DNA from: Bathymodiolus brooksi
Lineage: Eukaryota > Mollusca > Bivalvia > Mytilida > Modiolidae
DNA length: 64,000 nucleotides
Assembly (NCBI GenBank): GCA_963680875.1
Contig: OY804576.1
Span: 80,108,711-80,172,710, forward strand
Reading direction: 5' to 3'
Under the pieces are notes generated by a model. It made no database searches. It was not told the origin of the DNA and saw only the letters and a program-made list of their open reading frames with translations. Shown here piece after piece: positions 1 through 9,223 of the stretch. Both the position numbers and the translations under genes were made by a program. Every line of letters starts with the position of its first letter. Position 1 is the first letter of the stretch.

Positions 1-1
1 C

Positions 2-355
2 GGACTGCTTTATTCAGATGGAGTACACTTAACTAAGGATGGAACCTCAATTCTTATAAACAATATAAACGACAAAGTAGGAATCTTGAAACATGAAAAT
101 GACCAAAATGAAACTCCACCGAATGGTGCACCAAACAGAAACAAGAATGTACATGTTCGTCCTCCTCGTCGTCGTCCATGCTTTAACTGTGGAGAGAACA
201 ATCATTCACAAAATCAATGTCGATTTAATGCTAGACTTGAATGTTATCAATGCCACAGTCTTGGTCACAAAGCTAAACTTTGTTGGATGAACCCAAATCA
301 ATACAGTCACGAGCATCATTGGGAACATTATGATTACCTTCCGCATTGGTACTAG
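2..355 (+). CDS. LINE ORF1 C-terminus: SGNH-esterase tail and two zinc knuckles
   Basis: The frame is open from the window edge to a TAG at 353-355. The first residues read YSDGVHLTKDGTSIL, which resembles the Asp-x-Val-His block near the end of SGNH/GDSL esterase domains found in ORF1 of CR1/L2-type LINEs. Then comes a basic stretch (RPPRRRP) and two CCHC knuckles: CFNCGENNHSQNQC and CYQCHSLGHKAKLC. Zinc knuckles in LINE ORF1 proteins bind the element RNA. The N-terminus is missing. The esterase assignment rests on a short motif; the knuckles are clear. Confidence 0.72.
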   Translation, partial: GLLYSDGVHLTKDGTSILINNINDKVGILKHENDQNETPPNGAPNRNKNVHVRPPRRRPCFNCGENNHSQNQCRFNARLECYQCHSLGHKAKLCWMNPNQYSHEHHWEHYDYLPHWY

Positions 356-382
356 GAAAACGGCGAAGAAGAGCAAGCCGAT

Positions 383-910
383 TTGACTTCAATCAATCCA
401 TTTAATTTACTTTTAAATACTTTGTGTTCAAATTGTGAAAATGATTCTTTTGATTGCATTTGTTGTATTTCTGTTAATTATATTACTAATTGTAAATCTT
501 CCACTGAGGTCAGGTTAAATAGATCAAAATCAACATTAAGAAGTAAAAACCAGTCTCCTAGGTTTACTGATAAGAATGACTGTTCCCATGGTATGTCTGA
601 GAAATGTCATGGCCATGCGGATACTTTTAGTCAAAATAAACATAATATTTATGGTTATACAGATTCAAAAGGTCTTAAAATAACATGTCAAAATATTCAA
701 CATGTTCTACCAAAATTGGATGAAATCAAATATAATATTGTTAATATGAAAGATGAGTTTAAACCACATATATTAGGTATGTGTGAAACATTTTTAAATG
801 AAGAAAAATGCAAAATGAATTCACGTGAATTGGATTTAGATAATTTTACATACAATAGAAAAGATAGAACAAACAAAAATGGGGGAGGCTGGATTGTGTA
901 TTTTCATGAT
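383..910 (+). pseudogene. LINE ORF2 start: endonuclease N-terminus, interrupted
   Basis: About 175 residues are open from the ATG at 383. After a Cys-rich leader, the stretch GLKITCQNIQHVLPKLDEI ... HILGMCETFL ... GGGWIVYFHD matches the opening of exonuclease/endonuclease/phosphatase domains of LINE ORF2 (an N in the first strand, a catalytic-type E in CETFL, then a Gly-rich strand). The enzyme nicks the target DNA for reverse transcription. The reading frame runs into the hAT-like element at 911 and stops a few codons later, so it is broken. Confidence 0.7.
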
Positions 911-2469
911 CAGTGGCGGATTTAGAAGGGGGCGTGCGGGGCGTGCGCCCCCCCCCCCCCCTAAAATTCGCAAAGCATATGTCATACAACGTTAATTAAG
1001 CAGTTCAATAAATAACTTGTTCATGAATGGTTAATTCGTGACCTGTAGTAAAATATTCTTACACATTGTAAATACACGTTGGATGTGTTCGCTGATTCAT
1101 ATATGTATTCGCCGTCAGTAGTTCAAAGATTATTCCATTCTGATTGGTTCCGAGGTACCAGACATCAACTATTTTCTCACGCTAATTAAACATTATTTCT
1201 GCAGTCAATTTTACAACTACATGTACACGTGCTATTTAGAAATTATAAAATGGACGAAAATTCTATGCCAAGAAAACAAGCAAGATTGGATACATTTCTT
1301 ATTCCTCGACGAGACGAGAAAAGTCAAAGGTAAACTGAAAAGTAAATTCAATCAATACTTCGAATAATTAATTTAACAATTGATCTCATTTATAAAACAT
1401 ACAACGAAAACCTATAACGAGAGAATCAGTTGATGAAACTGAGACAGTGTGTAGAAACTTGAGTGTCCCAAGAAAATGGTCACTTCTCTTTAAATAATGG
1501 TTCAAATAGTTCTTGAATTCGAAATTCTGCAATTTCATATGAAAAAAAAAATATAAGTTTGATTTGTATACAAATACCCGAAAATGTTGCCTTTTACTTT
1601 TCAAGTAAAGATCAGTAAAAATACGCGTTGGTATATTGTACATTAAAATACAAATGTAACATATTAATAAAAAAAATAAAAAAATAGCGGCAATTTATTT
1701 GTAACAATCTCTGCATCTGCCCGAGGTATCTGCACAAGAAAGTGTGAACAAATCCTTTGTCCGTGTACGTTTATATTATTTATATCTACCAATGGATGTC
1801 TGTACAATTTTTTTACACATTTTTAACAAAAAATTCTGACTACAATTTATTTGTAATAAATTAATATCTACAACTGCACATGAAAGTGTGAAAATAATCT
1901 CGACAAAATAGTTTATGCATATCTCACACCTGATTTCCGTAAACATATTTCTCGAGAACTTTGATACATTTTTGTTGTTTGATCTTTTAGTGTAATGAGG
2001 TTTTTACGCCCGTTGCTCAAACACTTGATCTCCGTCCGTTCGTCCGTCCGTCTGTAAGATTTCTGCAATCCGCAACTCCCCTGACTGTAACCACGCAATT
2101 GATTGACTTAAACTATATAATGTACTTGAAATACATTGTAGTTGTGCACAATGGTTTTTAGAATTTTCATTGAAGGCCGAGTGGAGGGGGTAGGATGAGG
2201 ATTCTGCAACCCGCAACTCCTAAATAACCACTCAATGGATTGAAGTGAAACTTAAACTACAAATTTGACATACAATGTAGTTTGCTCATCACGGTTTTAT
2301 TTTTAGAATTGGAGGTTAGGGGTAGGAGGGAGATTCTGTAATCTGCTTTTTTGGCGTAAAATCGCGAATTTTCACACGAAATACCCCAAAACTTTTCGCG
2401 CCTCCCTCCGCTCGGCGCAATTTGTTTAAGTACGCCCCCCCCTAACTTAAAATCCTGGATCCGCCCCTG
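911..2469. mobile_element. hAT-like DNA transposon, internally deleted
   Basis: The left end CAGTGGCGGATTTAG and the reverse complement of the right end, CAGGGGCGGATCCAG, form an imperfect terminal inverted repeat of the kind seen on hAT elements. C-runs lie just inside both ends. A short open stretch (see 1250-1333) looks like the first residues of a hAT transposase, with no catalytic core. Two related ~140-bp units lie at about 2060-2340. The expected 8-bp target duplication is absent: the left flank is LINE A (+) and the right flank is LINE B (-). Confidence 0.65.
1250..1333 (+). pseudogene. Possible start of a hAT transposase
   Basis: ATG at 1250 opens 27 codons, MDENSMPRKQARLDTFLIP and a short basic tail, ending at TAA. 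Many hAT/ZMYM-type transposases begin with a basic stretch followed by a (K/R)Q..LD.F(F/L) block, which this resembles. The codon before the stop (AGG TAA) also reads as a splice donor, so it could be a first coding exon whose partner is lost. Evidence is limited to one short motif inside a TIR element. Confidence 0.35.
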
Positions 2470-3317
2470 GTATGTACAATTAAAATGTCTCTATTTACAG
2501 TTAAAAGCAGCTGGTCATGTTCACATGTTGCTGACGAGTCCAGGCATACTGATGGTAAGTATGTGATGCCTGAACGACTCAACTGTTGGCTGGCTTCGCA
2601 ACTCTGGTGGTAGAAAGTTCCAAGTTACGATGGTTCTTGGTAGGAATGAGTATGTGTGTGCATCTACTCTGGTGCTTATCTGCCGGATGTTATGGGCACA
2701 GGATCCTCTAGTTCTGGTGGTATTAATCTGAATGTACTGATGGAGTGATACTTCCACCAGGTTGTTCATGATTGTGTAAAGCATTATTGATCTACTTCTG
2801 GTTCTACGTTCTTCTAGTGTGTCCCATTGTAGTTGTTGCAGCATTCTGGTAACAGATCCTGGGTCTCTGCTGGAATAATCACCGGTGACAAATCTGGCGG
2901 CTTGTCGTTGTACCCGTTCCAGTGCGTAGATCTGTTGGAGCGTGTACGGATCCCAAACTGTAGATGCGTACTCTAGCACTGGTCGCACCAATGTGGTGTA
3001 GGCCTGGGCTTTCACGTCTTGAGGGCAACCTCTCAAGTTCCGCCGTAGGAAACCTACTGACCTGCTGGCTTTGGCTGATGTCTGCTGTATGTGGTCATTC
3101 CAGGATAGATCTTTGCTAACATGGACGCCAAGGTATTTGCTGCCAGGGACACTCTCAAGTGTATGACCGTGTAGCTTGTAACCGATGTGGATTGGGTTTC
3201 TCTTCTTGGAAATGTGGATGGTAGTACATTTTTCCGGGTGGAACATCATTTGCCAGTCGGACTCCCATTGTTGTAGTGCTGACATGTCGTTTTGTAGAGC
3301 TGCTGTGAAGTCATTCC
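2470..3317 (-). mobile_element. Non-LTR retrotransposon fragment B (minus strand)
   Basis: This is a 5'-truncated LINE on the minus strand. It holds the C-terminal third of ORF2 and about 50 bases of 3' untranslated sequence before the hAT-like element. Its 5' boundary coincides with the MITE that starts near 3309. Confidence 0.8.
2521..3317 (-). pseudogene. LINE reverse transcriptase C-terminal part
   Basis: The frame is open for about 265 residues on the minus strand and ends at the stop at 2521-2523. It contains LQQWESDWQMMFHPEKC (the W.M.F...KC block just after the RT active site), KYLGVHVSKDLSWNDHI, VRPVLEYASTVWDP and LERVQRQAARFVTGDY, a familiar order in Jockey/CR1-group LINEs. The FADD active site and everything before it are missing. 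It is clearly related to, but diverged from, the + strand copy at 5021-6250, so the two are separate insertions. Confidence 0.85.
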
Positions 3318-3628
3318 TTTGCCGATTTTCATGAAATTTTCACCTTTAAAAACAGAATTAATTAGAGTTTATCTTAATATCTTCATGTAATTTTTTCGAA
3401 CTTTTATTTGCAAGCATTTATGATTTAAACACAAATGTAAATTCTTGACGTCACAATTTTATATGATTATATAGTAAGATTTGGTGAAAAAATTAAACTT
3501 TGTTTTTAAATCAATTCTTAAGAGAAAGTAGAAATAAAATTATTTGAAAATTTTACGAAAAAGAAACTATATTTATTTCTGCATTTAATGCTGAAAATTT
3601 CATGAAAATCAGATAAGGAATGACTTCA
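3309..3628. mobile_element. MITE with ~37-bp terminal inverted repeats
   Basis: The left end TGAAGTCATTCC and right end GGAATGACTTCA are exact inverted repeats. The similarity extends inward to about 37 bases with a few mismatches (GATTTTCATGAAATTTTC appears in both arms). The 320-bp interior is AT-rich and non-coding. The element lies exactly between two LINE pieces pointing in opposite directions. I cannot define a convincing target duplication, so the superfamily is unknown. Confidence 0.72.
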
Positions 3629-3638
3629 TGAGAATGTT

Positions 3639-4373
3639 ATGAAAATAACACTTCTCACCTCTGCTGTACCCGAACTCCAAACAAACTGTGAGATAGTGTG
3701 GTGTAAACTGGAAATTGTGGGGCACAAAACCGTCTACCTCTCAACTTATTACAATCCAAAGACATCCAACGAAGGAAGCTTTGATGAGTACAAGACCAGT
3801 ATAGAACGAGCTAGCAGTATTAAAAATTCACTAATCATCTCAGCCAGGGATTTCAACCTACCAGGTTGGGACTGGTATACCAAGTCTCTAAAGTCAAACT
3901 CTCAGTGTGTAAGAATACACAACAAATTCATGGACACCTTTGATGACTATGGCCTTACACAACTAGTCACCCAGCCAACACGGGGACCAAACACACTAGA
4001 TTTGATCTTAACAAACAGTCCATCTAGTTTTGGACGTGTTGAAACTATGCCTGGACTATCGGATCACGACATAGTGTTTACTGAACTTGACATCAATCCA
4101 CAAAGAGCAAAACAACAACCACGAGATATTCCATTATATAAAAAAGCAAACTGGGAAAACATCAAGGAAGATCTGAAATCAATACAAAATACTGTTAATA
4201 CCATGAAGGAAATGAACCATCCCATCAATTCCATCTGTGATCATTTTAAAACTAGCCTTGAGGAAAGCATTAAACGCAATGTACCAATAAAAACCACTCG
4301 GGAAAAAAGATGGATGTCCATGGATAACATCAGACATCAAAAGACTCATCAGGAAGAGAGACAGGTGGTATAA
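3639..4373 (+). pseudogene. LINE ORF2 endonuclease domain (frameshifted at end)
   Basis: Blocks typical of the APE-like endonuclease are present in order: CEIVWCKLEI, YLSTYYNPK, DFNLPGWDW, LTQLVTQPTR, TLDLILTNSP and GLSDHDIV (the SDH motif holds the catalytic Asp-His). The usual Gly before DFNLP reads Arg (ARDFNLP), a probable damaging change. The true frame is left at about 4318-4321: the +1 frame continues as WITSDIKRLIRKRDRWYK, while the open frame runs on to a chance stop at 4373. Confidence 0.85.
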
Positions 4374-5020
4374 GCGCTCAAGGAAATCAGGACACAGTGG
4401 CGATAACAAAAAGTTTAAAGATCTGAAATGCACAACGCAAAAAGAAATCCGCCGAGCCTACTGGAAGTACATAGATGGTATCATGTCAAGCGAAACTGAA
4501 TCTGAACTAGAGACAGGAAAAAGGGGCAACACTATGAAGCGGTTCTGGACCTTCATTAAGCATAAAAGATCAGATGGTAGACAGATACCGCCATTAAAAT
4601 CATGAGGACTCCTACACTCAGAACCAGTAGAAAAAGCAAACATTCTTAATAACCAGTTTCAGAATGCTTTCTCCAAAAAGACAAACATATCAAAGGAAGA
4701 ATTCTCCAACCGCTGCAAGATGCAAGGCACGACACCAGAGATAAATGACATCAACATAACAGTATCTGGCGTGGAAAAACTTCTTAGTAAGCTAAACCCA
4801 ACTAAAGTTGCAGGACCAGACAATATAGCACCAAGAGTCGTGAAAGAACTTGCACCATTCATAGCACCAATACTTAGTCATATTTAAAATATCATACGAA
4901 TCAGGAACTATACCAGTCATATGGAAAACAGCAAACATCTGTCCTGTATTTAAGAAAGGGAAAAAAATTGAAGCCATCAACTACAGACCAATCTCGCTCA
5001 CATGTATTTCATGCAAGCTG
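4318..5020 (+). pseudogene. LINE ORF2 linker and RT N-terminus, with stop and frameshift
   Basis: After the first frameshift the sequence reads through RRAYWKYIDG and RFWTFIKHKR to a TGA at about 4603 (after PLKS), then on through KLNPTKVAGPDNIAPRVVKELA (the K....GPD.I..R.LK block of LINE reverse transcriptases). A second frameshift lies near 4885, after APILSHI. The next frame continues with SGTIPVIWKTANICPVFKKG and NYRPISLTCISCKLMEHII, which joins the long open frame that follows. Confidence 0.8.
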
Positions 5021-6250
5021 ATGGAACACATCATTACCAGCCATATAATGAAACATGCTGACACACACAATATCCTCTATCCGCTACAGCATGGATTCCG
5101 GAAAGGCCTATCATGTGAAACCCAATTAATTGAATTTGTTGATGACATCACACGAAACATAGACGCAGGTAAACAAACCGACTGCTTAATAATGGACTTT
5201 TCAAAAGCCTTCGACAAGGTCAGCCATAGCCTCCTTCAACATAAATTAGATCACTACGGCATCAGTGCAAAGACCGGTGAGTGGATCAAGACCTTCCTCT
5301 CAGACCGAAGCCAGTCTGTCGTTATTGAAGGAGAGTCATCAGATAAGATACCGGTGGAATCGGGAGTACCCCAAGGGTCAGTCCTAGAACCCAGCTTATT
5401 TCTTTTTTATATAAATGACATGCCAGAAGGGATAACATCAAAAGTGAGACTTTTCGCAGACGACACAATTGCATACTTGACAATTTCATCAGACCAAGAT
5501 GCAAGAACGCTTCAATCAGATCTAGATAAGCTAGAAAAATGGGAAACATCATGGTTAATGGCATTCCATCCAGAAAAATGCAATGTTCTAACCATTACAA
5601 AGAAAAGAAATCCAATAAAGTTCAACTACACTCTCCACGGACATTCACTTGAACATGTGACCTCAGCAAAATATCTCGGCTGTACAATAACATCTGATCT
5701 AAAATGGGGACCGCACATCAACAACATCTGCAACAAAGCAAACTCTACCATCGGCTTCCTCAAGATAAATCTGAATATTGCCAACAAATCAGTCAAAGAA
5801 AGAGCTTATCAGTCACTAGTGAGACCATCCTTAGAATACTCTAGTGCAGTATGGGATCCACATCAACAACAGGATAAACAACGCCTAAAAAGGATACAAA
5901 GAAGAGCTGCAAGATACGTCACTAACAGATACCACAACACCTCATCTGTTAGTGATATGCTCGATCAGCTTAAATGGCCATCTCTAGAAAGCCGAAGAAC
6001 AAACTCCCGGCTTACCATGATGTATAAAATGACGAAAAATCTAGCAAATATTGACACTAGTGACAAACTTATACCACTCCAAAGACCATCAAGAAATTGT
6101 AACACCCTGGCATTCAGCATTCCATCATGCAGAACATCCATACGGAAGGAATCATTCTATCCAAGAACCACCAAGGATTGGAATGCTCTAAAAGGTGCCA
6201 GTGTTGGGGCACCGAGTCTTGAAGCTTTCAAAGCTTGCCTCCGTCAGTAA
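5021..6250 (+). pseudogene. LINE ORF2 reverse transcriptase and C-terminal region
   Basis: 409 codons are open. RT motifs in order: HGFRKGLSCETQL, DFSKAFDKVSH (first catalytic Asp), GVPQGSVLEPSLFLFYINDMP, and FADDTIAYL (the two catalytic Asp). The usual G in GSVLGP reads E here. Downstream blocks FHPEKC, KYLGCTITSDLKW, VRPSLEYSSAVWDP and RIQRRAARYV are diagnostic of Jockey/CR1-group LINEs. The segment is intact but sits behind two frameshifts and a stop, so no full ORF2 protein can be made. Confidence 0.9.
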
Positions 6251-6590
6251 GCTGCCAGTGCCGTTTTAACCTCACTGTAAATATTCCGCACACAAAATTT
6301 TGTAGTTTTTACATGCGCACACCCAAAGTGGCAGAATAGTCAATCAGATGACGGAGGCCGCTCAACGGAAGAAGAATGGTTTTATATGAAATATATAGGG
6401 AAGATGGCGGAAACGGAATCACTTTTGTCCACATGCCGTATGTTACGAAACGATTAGGTTACGAATAGTTTAGCAGTCACATAAACATGTTTAGTTCGTT
6501 TACTGGTTTAAGTATCTACCTCTTACCCACTTGGGTACCAGAAGTGTTGGACGTGTTCACAAAATAAAAAAAAATAAATAAAAAAAATCA

Positions 6591-6870
6591 TCAAGCTACA
6601 TTATCCTAATGCTAAGTAGGGGAAAACAAAGGTTTACCCACCAATTGATCACAGATATAAATTTCTCAAATAAGTTCGAATGAGGTAGGACAATATGGGT
6701 CGATTCTAACATTAATCTCGTTGAGAAAATAATTTGCTCACGCCTCGCGGAACTATCTTTTCAAAAGACTTTTGTTTTTTATATCTTGCCTCAATTCTCA
6801 TCACAGTGCCGCTTATTTCTATTTTGGAAATTTTAAGGTTGACACTTTACAATTGACTATATATTTTTTT
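6591..6870. other. AT-rich spacer, nothing recognised
   Basis: I see no reading frame, repeat motif or regulatory signal that I can support here. It separates the LINE tail from the next MITE. Confidence 0.5.
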
Positions 6871-6873
6871 TTA

Positions 6874-7380
6874 TATAAGGCCTGTTTTTTTATTCTCAAA
6901 CTTGTTTATGGTTGAAAACAACCTGAAACATGTTTAAATCATAAACCATAAACATGTTTAAGATAGATAAAAAGCACAATGGTTGAAGAACAATATTTAA
7001 CAGAAATTTTCAAGCTCATTGATTATTTTTAACAAAGTAAAATTAATTCTTCATTAACAAATAAAACAACTCTTAAACACACAAACAAAACAAAAACAAC
7101 ACAAAAAACAACAAATAAAATAATTTAATTCTTTATAAACAAATACAACAATGCAGAATGTCAATAAACAACTTGGAAATGGGTCTATAATACACATGTT
7201 CCTATTGCAAACATACTGGTAATTAACAAGGTTCAAACATATTAAACCGTGCTTCAATCCTGGTTAAGATGTTCTTTAACCATTTAACCGCATGGTTAAA
7301 ACCACACCGTAAAAAAACACTCTACCATAAAAAAGTTTAAAACCAGTTTAATGGTTAAGAATTAAAAAACAGGCCTATAG
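6874..7380. mobile_element. MITE-like element with GGCCTGTTTTTT ends
   Basis: The left edge carries GGCCTGTTTTTTTATTCT and the right edge its near reverse complement (AATTAAAAAACAGGCC). Subterminal repeats of the AACCATTTAACC/GGTTTAAA type follow, so the ends can fold on each other over about 40 bases. The interior contains AAACAAAC-rich sequence. There is no transposase. Flanking TA-type bases are present, but a clean target duplication is not defined. Confidence 0.55.
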
Positions 7381-7407
7381 TGTCACAGTTTAAAGTTGCA
7401 TGATTTC

Positions 7408-7488
7408 CAGTCAAATCGGCCCCAGGTCAAATCGGCCCTAGTCAAACGGCCCCAAGTCAAAACGGCCTCCATATGAAAGTCAAATCAG
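7408..7488 (+). repeat. Five short GTCAAA(T)CGGCC repeats
   Basis: The motif GTCAAATCGGCCCC recurs four times at about 16-base spacing with small changes (GGTCAAATCGGCCCT, GTCAAACGGCCCC, GTCAAAACGGCCTCC) and once more as GTCAAATCAGCC. It is GC-rich against an AT-rich surrounding. The function is unknown; it may be the terminal repeat of a mobile element. Confidence 0.6.
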
Positions 7489-7827
7489 CCACATATTTCA
7501 AATTGAATAAAAAATTATGTATTAATATGAATTCTTATTTTTTGCTGAAACATTCATGTATAATTTTATTTTTCTTGGTGAACAGGTTCTTTTTTTATGG
7601 ATGAAATTAATAGACATAAGACATGTGTCTAAGTGTGTGTATATGGTACAAATATACTTAATATTATAATTTGACAGCAATCTAATTCAGCAATTTTTAA
7701 TATATTGTATAGGATAATGAAGAATTCATTATACAGTCACAGGAAATAAAGTATATCATACAAACATCTAAGCAGGTGACAACCATACAATATATCTGTC
7801 CCACTGGATCTCAAAGTTACTTGTGAT

Positions 7828-8034
7828 TCTATTTTTTTTTTTTTAGTTTTTTTTTTTAATAGCATAATACTTTATTGTTTGACTCGCCTGTTAACAAAAC
7901 ACCTTAGATGCCCAGGTAAGCAAACATAATCTAAGGTTCCCTGTTTTACAATAGATCTCTTATCCAGGGTTAATAAGAGATTTATTAGAGTTCACATGAT
8001 CCCATTTCAAAAATGCAACTAAATTTATCAATAA
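7828..8034 (-). pseudogene. Processed retrocopy with poly(A) tail
   Basis: The insert is flanked by the 10-base direct repeat TACTTGTGAT (7818-7827 and 8035-8044). On the minus strand it ends with CAATAAAG, about 14 bases of spacer, and a 25-base A-rich tail, which is the layout of a polyadenylated mRNA end. The related repeat at 15.6 kb lacks the insert, which supports a retroposition event. No coding similarity is recognisable, so it is probably the 3' UTR of an unknown transcript or the tail of a short LINE/SINE. Confidence 0.65.
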
Positions 8035-8070
8035 TACTTGTGATACTAGGTTAATACTAAATATTATATA

Positions 8071-8226
8071 CGTCTGAAAATTAAACCAAACAGTTAGAAT
8101 TAGATCTTTGAACTGTGAAATTTTTGTTCTTCCCTCGACGGGATTTGAACTCACACCATTGATACACTGCAGCGCCAATCGCTTAGCCTTATGTCCAGCG
8201 CCCTAGACCACTCGAACACATCTGCT
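8071..8226 (-). mobile_element. tRNA-derived SINE (family 3, Leu/Ser-like head)
   Basis: On the minus strand it starts with a box A-like GTTCGAGTGGTCTAGGGCGC and carries a box B-like GAGTTCAAATCCC about 65 bases on, as in a class II tRNA such as Leu or Ser. It ends in a body shared with the copies at 15201-15363 and 41136-41297 (AATTTTCAGACG end). It cannot fold as a working tRNA because the acceptor end is missing. Confidence 0.75.
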
Positions 8227-8777
8227 ATAAAAATATAGCTTCAATAGTCAAAGTGTTACCTTGTCTCATAAGGAAAATCTAGAGATAGACATAAGACATG
8301 GGTCTAAGTGTGTGTAGATGGTACAAATATACTTAATATTATAATTTGACATAAATATATATACATTTGTATATACAAAATCTTACCTGTACTTGGTTCA
8401 GCACAATCTATCCATGACAAAATATGCATCAGAATGCACTTTGGGGGGAGACGGATAAATGGGCCAGACTTTAAATTTCCAGAACTGATATAAATGGCAC
8501 ACTGACAAAATTTGGTAAAGGATACAAATGGAAAAAAACCTTTTAAGAGTCAAATCTCAGTGAGAATCCCGGCATACAGCCACATTTTGGGAATTCACTT
8601 TTTCAACTCCTAGCCATAGCCTTTCATAACTGAACTGTGTGGTGTGCATGATTGATACTGTATTGATTTATTCTGTGTCAGATTTTCAAAAGTCAGCTAA
8701 AATGGTGACAAATTTTATCTATTTAGTTACATTTTCACTTTAACATTAATAACAAAATACAATGCTTTTTATTTCAG

Positions 8778-9223
8778 AATCTTTCTTCTTTTGGTTTTCC
8801 TATTCGATGTGTTCAAGGGAGATAACTACAGATTATAGATATTGATGCAGGAATATGAAGAGTTAGACAGCCAAAAAATGTTTAGATCTCAATCAAATCC
8901 TATCTTAAACCGTACTAAATCGTGTAGTATGTATGAAATTCGAGGAAAGGTTATTGGAATTCTAGCATTCATTTGCATAATCTTGATTATTATTCCTAAC
9001 ATACCTTCGTCTGGTGCAAATGAAAAAATTCTCTTCAAGCCTAATGATGATCAACATATGGTGAATAATTTGAACAGAAGGTTGGAGGATCAAAACAATA
9101 TTAGACAGAATGGAAAAGTGTCTCAACCAAAGTCCAATAATTCAACAGATATATATGCGATAGTGTTTGATGCTGGAAGTACGGGGTCAAGGGTTCATGT
9201 GTTCCATTTTAAATCTGGTAATG
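8778..9223 (+). CDS. ENTPD exon 1 (first coding): start, membrane anchor, ACR1
   Basis: The acceptor ATTTCAG ends at 8777. The ATG at 8845 is chosen because TAG at 8836 is in frame just upstream and because it places a hydrophobic stretch ([15 protein letters not shown]) 35 residues in. It ends with [14 protein letters not shown], the phosphate-binding ACR1, and a phase-1 donor G|GTGAGT. The region between anchor and catalytic domain (about 53-103) is polar and poorly conserved, typical of a stem. Confidence 0.93.

Larger units (their letters stand above)
1..910 (+). mobile_element. Non-LTR retrotransposon fragment A (ORF1 end and ORF2 start)
   Basis: The end of ORF1 (2-355) is followed 27 bases later by the start of ORF2 (383 on). 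The piece runs off the left edge of the window and is cut at 911 by a hAT-like element. The ORF1 esterase tail plus zinc knuckles followed by an APE-type endonuclease ORF2 fits a CR1/L2/Jockey-like LINE. No reverse transcriptase that clearly belongs to this copy is present. Confidence 0.75.
3629..6590 (+). mobile_element. Non-LTR retrotransposon copy C, nearly full ORF2
   Basis: A + strand Jockey/CR1-group LINE running from within the endonuclease domain, through the reverse transcriptase and C-terminal region (stop at 6248-6250), to a 3' UTR ending in an A-rich tail at about 6564-6588. ORF1 and the start of ORF2 are absent. The coding part has at least two frameshifts and one nonsense change, so this copy is dead. 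Confidence 0.88.
7610..8351 (-). mobile_element. Composite tRNA-derived repeat with ~67-bp flanking direct repeats
   Basis: A segment starting TAGACATAAGACATG and ending TATAATTTGACA occurs at 7610-7676 and again at 8285-8351. Between the copies are a shared tail, a small retrocopy (7828-8034) and a tRNA-like SINE head (8071-8226, minus). The same modules occur once, in the order SINE head then tail, at about 15201-15665, and again at 61915-62160. This suggests a repeating unit of about 675 bp rather than a lone SINE. Confidence 0.6.

Noticed and set aside
5021..6250. Functional reverse transcriptase gene
   Set aside because: Although 409 codons are open, the same ORF2 has two frameshifts and a stop upstream, so it is a dead LINE copy.
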